From assembly GCA_014529385.2 (NCBI GenBank), contig CM043959.1, positions 15,636,809 through 15,696,808 of the forward strand: a stretch of 60,000 nucleotides of DNA, given 5' to 3'. Made by a program: the position numbers and the translations under genes. Below the pieces are notes generated by a model. It was given only the letters and a program-made list of their open reading frames with translations, made no database searches and had not been told where the DNA came from. Positions 43,534 through 55,965 of the stretch are shown in pieces (the stretch's first letter is position 1; each line of letters begins with the position of its first letter). The stretch is from Adiantum capillus-veneris. Its lineage: Eukaryota > Streptophyta > Polypodiopsida > Polypodiales > Pteridaceae.

Positions 43534-46500
43534 CTAAGATTGGGCAATTGATGCAGTGTCTCTTTCTTCAAGAATATAATTTTGGTTTTGGAGCATCGAT
43601 CGTGTGAGTACATTTACTAGTACCACATGCGTACTTTGTGATGGCTCCTCGGTAACCTCAATTAAATTCAATGGTGTGATCTTTGGTGCATTTGGATTAT
43701 TAGGATATTGGGAACTCAAATGATCTATGCCACATCGATTACACATGAGTATCGGCATTGTAGATGTGCTCGCTTGATTGGTTTGCATTAGTGTGGCATT
43801 ATTTTGTAGTCTAATAGGACACTCGGCTACACGATGTGGACCCCCACACTCGTAGCATTGAAGAGGTGGTCTCTTGGTAGTGAAATTGATATTTTGGTCT
43901 CTTGTTGCAAGAGCAGCTACTTGATAGACATGTTTGACTTGTCCACAATAGTCCTCCATGTAGTATTGTGGACTTTCTTCAAGTGCATCAATCCCATAGG
44001 CAATATTAGGGTCTAACTCATCCTCGTAATCCACACAAGCAATAGATGACTCACAACCCACTTGATTCACATAAGTGATTCTTGGATGTGGGGGTTGTGG
44101 TCCTAGCACTGGAGATGGTAAGGGTGTTGTTTGAATAACATTTTGGGCCCTAGAGACCATGTGTTGACGGTTGTTCAAATGCAGGCACTCGAGGTGTGTC
44201 CGTCCATGCTAAGGTTGGTCTATTGGCCATCGTGCGTTTAAATACTATGCAATCCTTGGCTTGATGACCATGCCTCCCACATGCATTACAGTTCCCATTA
44301 AATTTTACTCTAAATATAGGGAATTCACTAGTACTATGTGGACCATAGCAAACCGAGCACCATTGTTGCTCCCTTCTTGGATACATATGGTTGTGTTGTG
44401 GAGCACGATTGTCTCTAAGACTTTCTTGAATGGCCTTGGTGAGATCTACTAAGGTCATCTCATATATCTTTGGCTCTTTAGCAATAGACTTTATGGTCAC
44501 TGGCTCATGCCCCGATGCTTGTGAGCTAGTAGATTTAGACTCAACAGACACTCTTTCTCCTTGAATCATTAAGTTATCCTCCAATTGCATCGCATTGGTG
44601 GCATGACTGCTTTCCAAGTGGTGACACCTTTAATAATGACTAGGCCATTGTAGATATCCTTATATCATAGTCCCCTAATGAATGCTCTTTTGGATTACAA
44701 CAAGAATTCAAATGCTTCAATCAACTAATAAAGTCTCTCACGGACTCTCCTTCCTCTCGTTGGGATTTCTAGAGCTCAGATGCTAAACCCCAAAGTACTC
44801 CCTCTCATATGTACTCTTTCAAGAACAGTCTCCTAAGAGTAGGGTAAATTGTTTTCTCCTCCACCCTTAGGGTTCTATACCAATCCCCAACCTTTCCACT
44901 CAAGGTCATGCTTAAAGCATTATTCTTATGCATGTCATTGTGTTTCTCCCAGAGAATCGCACATTTGTTCAATTACTTCGATATGCTTTCTCACATCCCC
45001 GTCTCCACTAGATTTTTGTGTGAGCTTGGCTATTTTTACTACCTTACTTCTAAGCTCTCTATCTGACGTGTTACGCATATTTTCAGAAATAGATCGACCG
45101 ATAGCTTGAGCAAATGTTGCCAAGTCACCCAAGTAAGAAGGTATAGTGGGGACATCCGCTCTCAGGACTTCATGTGGAATGGGGGTTGACATTGGGGTTG
45201 GCGTATATGCATCCCTTGGGTTCCAAGTTGGATACAATCTTGTGCCATGTGGTGGCCCAAAGGTCATATGTGTGGCCCTATGCATCGCAGACGTCGGATG
45301 TGACAGGCTAATGCTAGCTGGTATGGTCTCACTAAAATAAGGGCTTAGATGTTGTGGTTGTGGAGCATAAGTTGTTGAAACAATGGGAGGGGTAGGAGCT
45401 ACATGAGCACGAGGGTCCATAGGTGCATATGATTGATACACACTTGTAGGTACCGTTGTAGGCATTGGGCCACCTTGTAGCGGTGCTTTACTAATGAATG
45501 AGGTCCATGGTGTGTTTTTTGTCATGCCCATCATTGGAGTAGGCATGATAGCCGTGGTGTCATCAAGAAAAAGATGAGCCAAACCTGGAAAGGTAAAGCT
45601 TTCAATTGTGGGCTGATATTGTACTGAGACCCCTGGCAAAACAACATATGGAGGATCCGTCGGGCTTACCGAGGGAGTCTCCATTTGTTGTAAAGTTGGC
45701 TGCTTTGTTCCCTGTGTCCAAGAATCTCATGAGACCCGTTGAAGGCATGTGGATCCCTTTGTTCTGCCTCTCTAGCTCAATAACCCTATGGATGACATCA
45801 AAAACTCTTTGTTGTTGCTCCTCTATGCTAGTAGCACCCGTTGTGGATTTTAGGACATCTAACCAACCCACGTGATAGGTGTGACATGTGTATAGGTCGG
45901 TTAAAGTCTCTGTTTGTAGTTCATACTCCTAGTTTTCATTTAGAGACGCTCCCTCTAGGATTGACTATGCTAGGTGTGTCCTTTGAACTAGATGCAATGT
46001 GACTCTCTATGGGTTGACCCTTAGTGGTTGCTAATTCAGGAGCACTCAATTGCTCATCTAGCATGGATGTTGACATAGGGGCCTTCTCCTTTAGCTCTCC
46101 GTTGCTCTGCCTTGCATAGGCTCTCCATTTCCTTTTCCCTAGATGCAATGACATATTGCTCAACCTCTTGCACTTCGGCAAGGCTTCTACCATCAGGTAA
46201 TATAATCTCGAAGGGGAATAGTTCTGAAGAGTTAGGGAGCGTAATGAATGGAGCATTACATGCACACTCTCCAGGAGCGTGGGGTCTATGTTAGTCATGA
46301 ATGATGGATTTACTTCCCCACCCCCTTCATTCACATTATTAACTCCATGTTCAGAGCGAGTGGCTCTACTCAAGGTCTCTTTCAAGCGGCTAAACACGCT
46401 CGGCCCGGACCGTGGGCCCATGGCATGCATGTCTTGGCTTGAACTATCGGGATTAGCATCGGGTAACCTTCCATGACGTTGTAGTCATAGGAAGAGTCAC

Positions 46501-46723
46501 TAGATGCAATATGTGGGTCCTGAGTGGTACTATCTTGGGTTCCCGTTGAGGACCTAAAGCCTAATGTGGAGGAGAAATGGGTACCCGCGTAAATGGCGAC
46601 ACTCTCTATGTGATTGTCCTCTAGCACACGACTATAGAGAGTAGGTGCATGTGACCTCAACACTCTAGAAGTGTTGGTGAGTGCTCGTGAAGACCGCTCA
46701 CCTAGTTTTTTTGGCATTTGCAA
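43534..46723 (-). pseudogene. Gag of element E with four zinc knuckles
   Basis: Reading leftward from ATG 46723 (MQMPKKLGERSSR) through several frames: a Ser/Thr-rich N-terminus, a segment with MGWLDVLKSTTGATSIEEQQQRV near 45870, a Pro/Thr/Tyr/His-rich linker (45684-45150), then the gag core (LGDLATFAQAIG, KVGDWYRTL, KTIYPTLRRLFLKEY) at ~45100-44800. Zinc knuckles follow: CSVCYGPHSTSEF (last Cys is Phe), CNACGRHGHQAKDC (complete), CYECGGPHRVAEC (complete) and CNRCGIDHLSSQY (last Cys is Tyr). Three have the CX2CX3HX4C spacing, one CX2CX4HX4C. Both losses are Cys to Phe/Tyr, that is G-to-T or G-to-A. Stops and frameshifts show it is dead. Confidence 0.8.
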
Positions 46724-47689
46724 CCCAAATTTATCCTCAAGTTTTTGTTTTTCAGGTCTTTTTTTCTAACCAAGCCACGGAATATGGCGTGTGATAGCTC
46801 AAAACAAGCGTCTTGGTTAGAGGGACGTGCTGTGTTTTATAGCCCCTGATTCGGTTACTTAAAGCCCTCGAAATCCTAAAACCAGTCTTTTCCTATTCGA
46901 GAAGAAGGCTAAAATTAGTAAGTTGAAGGGGTAAGTGTGAAGGGAAAGGTGGAGGACTTGAGGAACTTGTCCCACATGCCCTTCCCTCACTTGAGGTGCT
47001 AGTCTTTATATATATATAGTAGTGTCTATACTATATTATAAGACTGAGTCCTGGGCTTGGGGGAAGATCTTGATCCCGATCCCTTCCTTTTTAAATGAGA
47101 TTTTTTCTTTTTTCCTTTTGTTTTTTAATTTTATTTTTGGAATGAGATTTTTCAAGCGTTTTTTTCTTTTAATTTTTCAATTTTTAATTTATTTTATTTT
47201 TTATTTAATTTTAAAATTTAAAATTTTTAAAATTTTCTTTTATAAAAAAAATAAGCTTTTATGTGGATAATGTTCAATTGTGTGGAGTCGAGCTCACGCA
47301 CAGAGCTTGTCTCAAGCACGCACATTGTTGCACCTCTAGTAGCTTTGTCTAAGCTTTCCAACACTAATTAACACTCTTATTAACACTGCACACACACTGT
47401 CTAACATAGTACACCGCACACTCACAGAACAATCAACCTTCTCACTGTCTACTGCACATTACAACACTACACTAACTAACAGACCTGCTAACACCTGCAC
47501 ATTATAGAACTTAGCAAATCTAACAAAACATGTACATTACAACACTTAACAAAGCTAACAAACACCTGCTAAAACCTGCACATTGCAGCCACTTAACAAA
47601 TCTAACATCACTTAGTAAAAAACCAAAAATGGCAGAAGTGAATGACTTCCTGAGGTAGCATTGAGTGCTCCTTAAGCTTAGTGCAAGGT
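46724..47689 (-). other. 5' leader of element E
   Basis: This ~970-base stretch between primer site and gag has no gene. It includes an extreme T-rich run (47095-47255), a TATATATATA word (47009-47018) and a CA-rich zone with recurring AACACCTGCACATT words (47400-47600). Confidence 0.6.
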
Positions 47690-47691
47690 AG

Positions 47692-47709
47692 TCCCCAGCA
47701 ACGACGCCA
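47692..47709 (-). other. Primer binding site of element E, tRNA-Asp type
   Basis: On the minus strand TGGCGTCGTTGCTGGGGA differs at two C-to-T positions from the plant tRNA-Asp site TGGCGCCGTTGCCGGGGA, which is used by Athila-type elements. It lies four bases from the LTR end. Confidence 0.8.
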
Positions 47710-47713
47710 AAAA

Positions 47714-47939
47714 TGTACACTTTGCCGTATGTGTCGAAGGTTGGAAACTTGCCAAAACACCGTGTGCGAGCCACGAGTGGCTGCAAGCACACAACTAGAC
47801 AGTCCTAGCAAGCTCAAAGGGGCAATGGTGTCACCCACCGCTCAATGCTTCCGTCATGAAGGATCCCGTGCCGCGAAGAAGAAGGTTCCACCAACGCCGC
47901 CATGCTCAATCACCTCGCCGATGTCGCCGCAATGCTCGA

Positions 47940-48031
<92 letters not shown>

Positions 48032-48170
48032 GAGCACACAAAGGAGGAGAAGATAGAGCTAGAGCAAGAGCACTTCACCTCAAAGAATGAGGATTTTAGG
48101 TCAAAATAGACCTTTTATAAGAGTTTGACCCATTCACACATGGGTGCCCCACAGTGGTCGATTGTTGCAA
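47714..48170 (-). repeat. 5' LTR of element E (right end approximate)
   Basis: The end next to the primer site reads ...AAAGTGTACA on the minus strand. A TATAAAAGG box lies near 48107-48117 on that strand, and the LTR probably starts TGCAACAATCGACC near 48170. A (CT)18 tract at 47942-47977 and a (CA)23 tract at 47983-48028 lie inside. Confidence 0.55.
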
Positions 48171-48299
48171 AAATACTGTTTAAAAAAAAAGATAAGTGGT
48201 GTGCCTCTCATCGGCGATCACCTACACACCTATTGGACCAACAAGCCCGGTCCATGACTCAATCAAATAATGATAATGCATCCGTTGAAGGTGTGTCCG

Positions 48300-49230
48300 T
48301 AAGGGTTAACAATGCTCCTTTTGGAACTAAATCACCCGACAAGAATTTCAATGCAGATCTTTTGTGAGACACGATTTGTAACTATGTACTACGTTCTTGA
48401 AATGTTGCAACAGGTTAAGCTGGCCCTTTGTGAAACAGTTCAAACAAAAGATGGGAAACCTAGATTGACAAGTATCCTCGCTATGAGCCCGCAACTATAA
48501 GTGCTATTAGCTTGTGAACTCTCCTGTGTTCCAAAGAAATGAGGAAAAAAAATTCAATGTTATAGAGCCTTTTGTGCATCTAGGGTGCTTGGTTGACAAA
48601 GATGCTTTCATATTTGGGCAGGCCTATTCATGCATGCATGAGGTTGTTTGTAAGCTGAAAGAGAGTACGTCCTATGAGAGAAAAACATGATGGTCTCTTT
48701 TGATTACAAATGTTGGGATCAATTACGCACCCCTTTACATGGAGCAGGCTTTGTGTTGGATCCAAAGTTTCAAATACACAATCGATCTTGCTAATAATGA
48801 GGTCATTAATAAATTTAAGAAAGTGTGTGCACAATTATTGGGTGATGCAAATGGTAAGGTATCAACACATAGAAGACATGTTACACCGACAAAGAAGGAA
48901 TGTTTGGAGATCCATGGCACATAGATGCAATCAAGACAATGAGTGCACCTATTTGGTAGAAGGAATATGGCGTGGAGAAAGTGCATCTACAACATGTATC
49001 TCTTAGAGTCTTGTCAGTGGCCGCCTCTAGTGGAAGCTATGAGAAAAATTGGTCATCTTTTTCCTTTGTATACACTAAGAAAAGAAAGTGATTAACTCCT
49101 AAATGTGTTGTAGATCTAGTGTACGTCTTTTGCAATATGCGACTAATGCACAAGCCAAAAAGGATGGCTACAAGAGCTACATAGCAAAGCTTTGGATGTT
49201 TTCAAACCCATGAAGAAATTGCAAATGACG
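48300..49230 (+). pseudogene. Second hAT transposase relic (C-terminal half)
   Basis: The plus-strand reading gives FCETRFVTMYYVLEMLQQVK (48350-48420), GCLVDKDAFIFGQAYSCMHEVV (48590-48650), IDLANNEVINKFKKVCAQLLGD (48780-48850) and the hAT dimerisation region: HVSLRVLSVAASSGSYEKNW, FSFVYTKKRK and CVVDLVYVFCNMRLMHK (48990-49150). These correspond in order to the C-terminal half of the transposase at 10500-11700 and show the same fold landmarks. Stops and shifts are many (TAG at 48937, for example). The BED finger and DGW motif are missing to the left, where the LTR of element E lies. No terminal repeats were found. Confidence 0.75.
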
Positions 49231-49485
49231 CCCACTACTCTAATAATGAAATTGAGTGGGATCTGGAAGATGTGAATCCAAATTGTTCAGATGTGAAGGA
49301 AATGGATGATCTGGTGCTTGTGGTCCAGATGCTTCAGATGATGTATAAGTGATATTATTAATCAAATAAAGCCCTTGAATGTTAGACATCTCTCTCTCTC
49401 TCTCTCTAACATAAAGCATTTTCATTAATCTTGTTATTATAAAAGTTTGGGCTTTTATAAAAAGTGCAATTAAAAAAAAGATGGG

Positions 49486-51970
49486 CTATGCATAAAGAAG
49501 ATCTAGCTTAGATCTTGGGTGTAACTCCCATGATCTTCGATAAGCAAAACTCATATGTTCCCATGGATCACTCGTCCTTGCTTGTGATATATGCTCTTCC
49601 AAGGGACCAAAATTTGCTTCATATCTTGCTAGGTTTTGCTTCAATCCAACATTCTTAGCTTCTAGTGCTTCACATCGAGCGTACAACAATTGTGCAGTCT
49701 CTCCTTGGCCTTGGCTGTGGCGAGTTCTATGCCTTGGGTAGCCAATTGCTCAAGGATTGTTGTCTCCTTGGGGAGGTAAGTGAAGCCCTTCTTGCGCAAA
49801 GGCTCTCCTTCATTTGTCTCTTGAGTGTAAACTTGTTCTAATGGCTGTCCATAGCCAAATCCTCCTGTGCTAGATCAATCATTCTAGTCCACTTTGCACC
49901 CCAAAAGATAATGACAATAGCATTGTTTGACAAAGTAGACGGTTATCTGGTTGTTGTTTGGATTTTGTCTATCCAGTTATAAGAATTTGGCATGCATATA
50001 ATGCACCAATATCGTGTGTTGCAAGTCAAAAACATTTCAAGGAGGGGACTCCTTCACGCTTCCAGAGGCTTTGAATAGTGTGTGTCGTGCAAAATGATTT
50101 GGACACAACTTTTTGCATTCCTTGTAGCTCAAGGGCTCTCCATTGTTGTTTGACTCGTCCTATTGAGACCTTGCCAAAACCATTTAGATCGCCTTTAGCT
50201 ACACAAATCTCTTCCTCCTTGTAGATTTGTTGCCCTGGTTCATGGTTCAGCCATGGATCTTCATTTGCATTTTGATCACTCTACGGTGGTACGTCATCTT
50301 GCTCAAATGACATGTCATCTTGTTGGGGTGGTATATCATCATACTGAGGTATGTTTCCCATCTGTGCATAACAAGAAGCACACATTAGCGACATGAAAGT
50401 GCATGACCTTGAACCTTTGAAATTGCTTTAGAAACAATCCTAAATTGAACTTGAAACAATTTATGGGTGATTTTTGAAAAACACTTAAAGACTTAAATTG
50501 AGCAAGCATTGCACACTTCAAAGAATGGGAAAAAACTTATGATTCATTGATCATTTAATCATCAATTGGGTGTAGACAAGAGTAAGTTACAATAATTTAG
50601 CCAACATTATGGGCTCCATTCATACAAAGTGATAAATTCCATGCTTTTGGCCTATTTAAGGGATTCCTCTCTTTCCCTTGGGTGATATGTTGTAATACAT
50701 TTTGCAAAAAGGCTTGCTTTTCACGTTCAAGATGCTGTGGAATACACAAAATCAAGCATCTAAGAATCTAAGATAAGCTATATACATCAGAGGCTTTAGT
50801 GAAAGGAGGGGTTTAGTGTTCTTGATAGTGCTTGATCCCTATTCAACCTTGCCGGCATACACACCCTTGGCGCCAAAGTGTAGCAAGCGAGGAAATGTCT
50901 CTTTGGTGTTCTTGATAGTGCTTGATCCCCAATCAGCAATGCCGGCATACACACCCTTTGGCGCTGAACTGTATCATTATATTATGAGCATGACAATCAT
51001 TGTGTAGAAAGTCGTGGCTTTGAAAAAAATTCAGCATCTATAAGAGGGCATTTGTGATTAGTAAGTTGTTCTCAATAAATAGCTTCAAAGATAGACTTGT
51101 ATTGGAACTCTCTTATAGTTGGTTTTCTTCCATCATGGTGGCATGCTTGTATCTACTCTAGGTGACCACCATTCCACATTATAAAGATAAGCATTGGCTT
51201 AAGTCTATGACGCACAAGGGCTTTTGCAAGGATCATGTCATGATGACGAATAGTCATGGCAGTGCCCTATTCTAGTGCCATCTATATGGATATTTGCCGT
51301 GTGGCTTGATTTTGTAGACCTTGACCACGTACACTGTATCCTTGAATTTTAGATGTGTCACTTTGACCTGCTTCACAACAACAAAGTGACCTTTGCCAAG
51401 TTGGGGAGCCTGTAAGTGAAAATTGAAAGTTTGCCAAGGAAGTAAGGGTTGGGGTGGGGTTAGGATTTCATCCAGAGCAAGTCCCTCTCTGATAGAGGGG
51501 CATGTAAAAGATGTGATTACTACTAGAGTTTGGGCTAAAGATTCAACAAGTGCTTCATGCGTAACTGGTCCTTCCTCTTCATTCCTTGGATATTTGGAGG
51601 ATTCTTCTTGTCTATTCTTGCCCTTAAGCTCCGAATGCAGCTTTGAAATTAGTTGCATTTGTTCTAGAATCCTTGGGATAGTCTTGATCTTAGGACGTTG
51701 TTTCTGTCAAATGTCCCGAAAATCTACCCTAAGAGTTGCTTGATCCATTTGTCAGCACGATTGGGTCAAATTGCATCAAAGAAAATGAAGCTTCTAGCTT
51801 GGTGAAACAGTGTGTCCTCAAACTTTGATGTAAGCAAACTAAATGTTCCTCTTAGATGATCCTCTCTAACATGATATAGATATAGTACAAGAGCATCAAT
51901 AACGACTTTACGATGAGCATGTGACAAATTTGTCTCTACCATGGCTGGAATTTTGATAAGCACATTAGAG
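49486..51970 (-). pseudogene. Unrecognised minus-strand coding relic
   Basis: Several leftward frames look protein-like but I know no family. They are 51963-51766 (MVETNLSHAHRKVVIDALVL, DHLRGTFSLLTSKFED), 51658-51272 (Pro-rich middle, then GKGHFVVVKQVKVTHLKFKD), a stretch near 50100-50180 (GDLNGFGKVSIGRVKQQWRAL) and 49860-49486. The last contains TILEQLATQGIELATAKAK and a short coiled coil, ARCEALEAKNVGLKQNLARY. They could be parts of one decayed gene or element, with a possible splice acceptor (TTTTCACTTACAG) near 51412-51424. Coordinates are the outer limits only. Confidence 0.35.
50813..50968. repeat. ~95-bp direct duplication
   Basis: GTGTTCTTGATAGTGCTTGATCC...GCCGGCATACACACCC occurs at 50817-50870 and again at 50910-50964. 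Confidence 0.8.
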
Positions 51971-52114
51971 AAGTAAATCTAAATGTCAATCCATGAAAAT
52001 GTCATAAGAACTTGCATAAAAATATCATTAACATAAATGACATCAAACATAAACATAAAAAGACCTGAATTGATGTAAGTAATTCAGAATGAAAACCTTA
52101 AAAGACATAACCAT

Positions 52115-53060
52115 CCCTAAAATGTGACACGAAGGTTTGCACAGTCAAGGAGAAGGTGTATTTTTAAACCACGATCCTCCCTGCAATGCAACACAGTGGT
52201 CTGCATAGTAAGAGATAAGTTGAACATATACACTTATTTGGAGTGTGAAGCAACGCGTGTGACCTGTCCAAAACGATCGATTACAAACTTATTCATAAAT
52301 AGAAGATGTGCACAAATGGCGCACAACTTTTATTTCTCAAGATGTCATAATGAATTGTTTTGGATAAGATTAGTTACTTCATTGTACGGAAGTAAGTGTA
52401 TCACTCCTTAAGCCCTCTTTGCGGTGTGACATGGTGGTTTGCATAGCCAAAGATAGAGTGCTTGTATTTAAGCTCTCCCTGCAATGCAACATGATTTCAA
52501 GGACAAGGTGTTTTCTTATGTAAACTTTGTAGTAAAGTCACTTGTTCTACTGAATGACTACAAATTCAATGAGGAATAGAAAACAAGCACAATTGGCACA
52601 TCTATCATATTTGAGCACACACAAACATGCTTAAAGGGCACAACTTGCTATGAAAGTGTTTAAGTAGATGTGGTAAATATGGTAGATATGACAATAGTGC
52701 AACGTTCTTATTTCCTTTTGAGTTTGTAATGCTTTGTATTGAACAAGTGATCAATTACCTCACTGCAGAGATAAGTGTATCATTTTTTACATCGTCTCTA
52801 TAGCGTGACGTTGTGGTCTACACAACTATAGATAGAGTGATTATTGAACCCTAAATCCTCTCTGGTGCACATGATGGTCTACACATCAAGGACAAAGTGT
52901 GTAGTTTTCTAACCCTTCTGCAGTCTGATGCAAAGGTCTACACAACCAGGAAAAGGTGCCTAAGCTAGGCCATCCCTACAACATGACGCTTTCGTCTACA
53001 CAGTCAGAGACACGGTACTAACTTGCAAAATAACCCCAAAGTGTGAGACTATTCTCTACA
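52115..53060. repeat. Degenerate minisatellite, unit ~50-90 bp
   Basis: The core words CCCTSCAATGYRACAY-GGTGGTCTRCACAR-TCAAGGACAAGGTG recur about nine times (for example near 52120, 52180, 52425, 52480, 52800, 52855, 52920, 52975). Copies are well diverged and irregularly spaced. No coding function is evident. Confidence 0.65.
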
Positions 53061-53984
53061 ATAATAGGTTCAGCAAAAAATAAGAACAATTAGGAAAAGT
53101 GTAATGATTACCTCAAGTAGCCCTCCAAGGGCTCTCTAAGAGCTCTAACTAGTCAACAATAGGAGGAACATCATAGTTCGTTCAAACTTTCAGCGTCGAT
53201 TTTTTAATATAAAAAAGTTGTCCGATCAAAATATAGTTTGATCAAAATATATTCCGATCAGACTATATTTTATACGGATAAACACATGCAATACAAGAAT
53301 GCAATGTTTAATTCCATTCTATACATGTAAAAATCATTATACAAACATATAAATGCAACTTAGCCCACACGAGGATCTTCAAATAGAAGTCTTATTGTAG
53401 CCTACGTGAGATATCCAAGCGACCTCAAACCCAAGCAAATGTCAAAACGGTTAGGACCCCTTTTGTGTTATGTGTTGCACTCTATGTTGTGATTCATGAC
53501 TTGGTTTTTGCATTCTTGTTATTAGGCCCATGCACTAAATCAATAAATGCAAAATTGACGCTTCAATATTTGAAGACACCACTGCAAATCAACAATGCTC
53601 ATACACTTCGAAAGTTTCCAAAAAAAAAAACCAGAAACATTACATTATTAATCTAATGAGAGATTCCTTCAATTTTTATTGCATAGAGTATTAAGAAAAA
53701 GTAAACATTTGTATGCCAAAAAAATTTGAGTCATGCTTGTCTTCATTTTAAATGCCAAATCGTGTCGTGTGCATCAGTTGCCATATGAAAGATGCTTCAA
53801 AGAAGAGGATTTCAAGGCCTTAAGTAGTTTTCCAAATCAGTACCATGGACTAGGTATGTATTCCATGGGTAGAGCTTTGGAAGTAAGAGTACAAAAAAAT
53901 TCATAACATTGTCAAGTGGCGAGGGGTCCTCTAGAGAAGTGGAAAAAATAAGCTCCTTTGAAGCTAATTGGAGAACCATGTGTT
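53061..53984. other. Stretch without recognised gene
   Basis: AT-rich sequence. A small cluster of GATCAAAATATA/GATCAGACTATA words lies at 53224-53275. Nothing else is identifiable. Confidence 0.6.
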
Positions 53985-55060
53985 GATATGTGGTGCTACA
54001 AGAAGAAAATCCATAGGGGATTAATTTTATAAGGGAAAACTCTACACATGGTGCTATAAGAAGCAAACCTACATGCGAGACAATGCTTCCCCAAAGCTAC
54101 CTATACCACCATGTGCGATCACATGGTGCCATAGGAAGCAACTATGCAGTGGCTTAACAAGAAGAGATTAGGATGTAAGAGTATTCACAATGACATACCA
54201 TTTTCAAGGGGTGAGGGATCTTCTAGAGAATTGGGAAAGCCAATTATCTTTCAAAGTTGCATGTAAAATATCGTGTCGACATGTGATGCTACAGGCAGCT
54301 CCGAATGAGCTTTTTCCTTGATGTCTTGTCTTGTTCACAATGGATCAAGTGTATAAGAAACAATATCAAGCCCTTGCAAAGGTAGAGTTAAGACCTTCCA
54401 GAGCTGCATATAGCACCAGGTGTTGGCACGTGGTTATACATGAAACTACATAGGAGTTTTTTTGGGCCCAATTTTGCTCTGGTCAACAATGACTAAATGT
54501 CTTAGAAAAATAATTAAGCCCTTTGTGAAGCTTCCTGTAGCACCATGTGCAGAAGGTGGTGCTATAGGAAGCTTCATAGAGGCTTAGTTAATCCCTTTAA
54601 AGCTTCCTATAGCACCACATGGTGACACATGGTGCTACAAGTAGCTCCACAAAGCACTTGAATTAGCCACTATGAAGCTTCCTATAGCACAACATGCTAA
54701 CACGAGCTGCAACTTCACAAACCGCTTAAATTAGCCTCTATGAAGCTTCCTATGGCACTATGTCCTGACACATGGTGCTATAGGCAACTCTGCAAGCCCC
54801 TATGAAGATTCTTATAGCACCATGTGATGATAAGTGGTGCTACATGTAGCTCTACAAAGCACTTACAACACCTATAAATCTTCCTATAGCACCATGTGCG
54901 GACACGTGGTGCTACAGGGAGCTCCACAAAGCACTTAATTTTCTGTTCTTAGACATTTAGCCATTGTGTCTAAGAGAAAAATTAGGCAAAAAAATCTCCT
55001 TTGTAGTTCCATGTATCACCATGTGTTGACACCCAGTGCTCTATGTAGCTCCGCAAGGGC
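53985..55060. repeat. Minisatellite of ~49-bp palindromic units
   Basis: At least ten units share the plan AAGCTTCCTATAGCACCA-TGTG-n-CACRTGGTGCTATAGGAAGC, each an inverted repeat. In the best, 54527-54575, GAAGCTTCCTGTAGCACCA pairs with TGGTGCTATAGGAAGCTTC at 18 of 19 positions around an 11-base loop. Units near 54527, 54600, 54675, 54739, 54803 and 54876 are 64-75 bases apart; earlier (54094, 54260, 54400) and later (55001) ones are more diverged and wider spaced. Many units have CACGTG-like or CATGTG centres. Linkers repeat CACAAAGCACTTAA. No ORF explains it. Confidence 0.85.
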
Positions 55061-55139
55061 TTAGCTTTTTTTTAAATAGAAATTTAGCCATTTATTTTTG
55101 CCTTTAATTCTAGGAGTGCTTTGCTTAAAGTGTTTTGTC

Positions 55140-55440
55140 ATTTGCTAGGATAATGACCTTTTCATCCCTTTGATTGGCTTTGATATGCTTAGACTGATCT
55201 TGGAAAACTTATGATTGGATCTGATTGTCTCTAATTTGCTTTTACTGATCTTGATAGTGACTTTTTTAATCTCTTTGATTGACTATGGTTTGCTCATATT
55301 TCTCTTGATAATGACCTTTTTATCTCTTTGATTGGCTCTGGTCTACTTATACTGATCTTGATAATGACCTTTTATCTCTTTGATCAACTTTGATCAACTT
55401 TATAATGAGCTTGAAAAACTTGTGATACTAATGACCTATT
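55140..55440. repeat. ~62-bp minisatellite, about four units
   Basis: The unit is roughly CTTGATAATGACCTTTTTATCTCTTTGATTGGCTYTGGTYTGCTTATACTGAT, with clear copies near 55150, 55250, 55305 and 55365. Confidence 0.75.
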
Positions 55441-55739
55441 TACTGGTCTTTTTTGTAACTAAGAATCTTTTAGATTCTCTAGCTTACTAGCTATGATACT
55501 TCTCTGAGGTTTTGGCATGATTGAGAAAAATGGGTCTGTTTGGTCTTTATAGGCCGCTCTTACCTTGTAATGTTTTGATTGCCCAACCATTTTGGTTAAA
55601 TGCTTCCTATTGCTACTTCTAAGAACCTTGGGTTAAATTTGGAATCTAATGGTGCTGTTCTTGATTTCTCCTAGCTCATTGCTCTTATGTGACTTTGATT
55701 TATACTTTGATACAAGTGAAATAAATTTGATCATTATAT

Positions 55740-55965
55740 TGTTGGTTGGTTATTAGTCATATGTTTTGGCTCTTTGATAGAGTACTTGATGGTATTGAGG
55801 ATATCTGGTTTTGGTTGGTAGGAGACTAGGCATTATGGTTAGTTATTATTCATATACTGGCTGGTTATTAGTCATATCATTTGGCTCTTTGATAGAGCAC
55901 CTAATGATATTGAAAATCTCTCGTTTTGATTAGTACGTTTTGATTAGTAGGAGACGAGGCATTAG
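55740..55965. repeat. ~115-bp direct duplication
   Basis: TTATTAGTCATATSATTTGGCTCTTTGATAGAG through GGAGAC-AGGCATTA occurs at about 55749-55835 and 55865-55962. Confidence 0.75.

Noticed and set aside
52115-55060. CRISPR array
   Set aside because: Repeats are degenerate, spacers are not unique and even, there are no cas genes, and the context is a plant nuclear genome.
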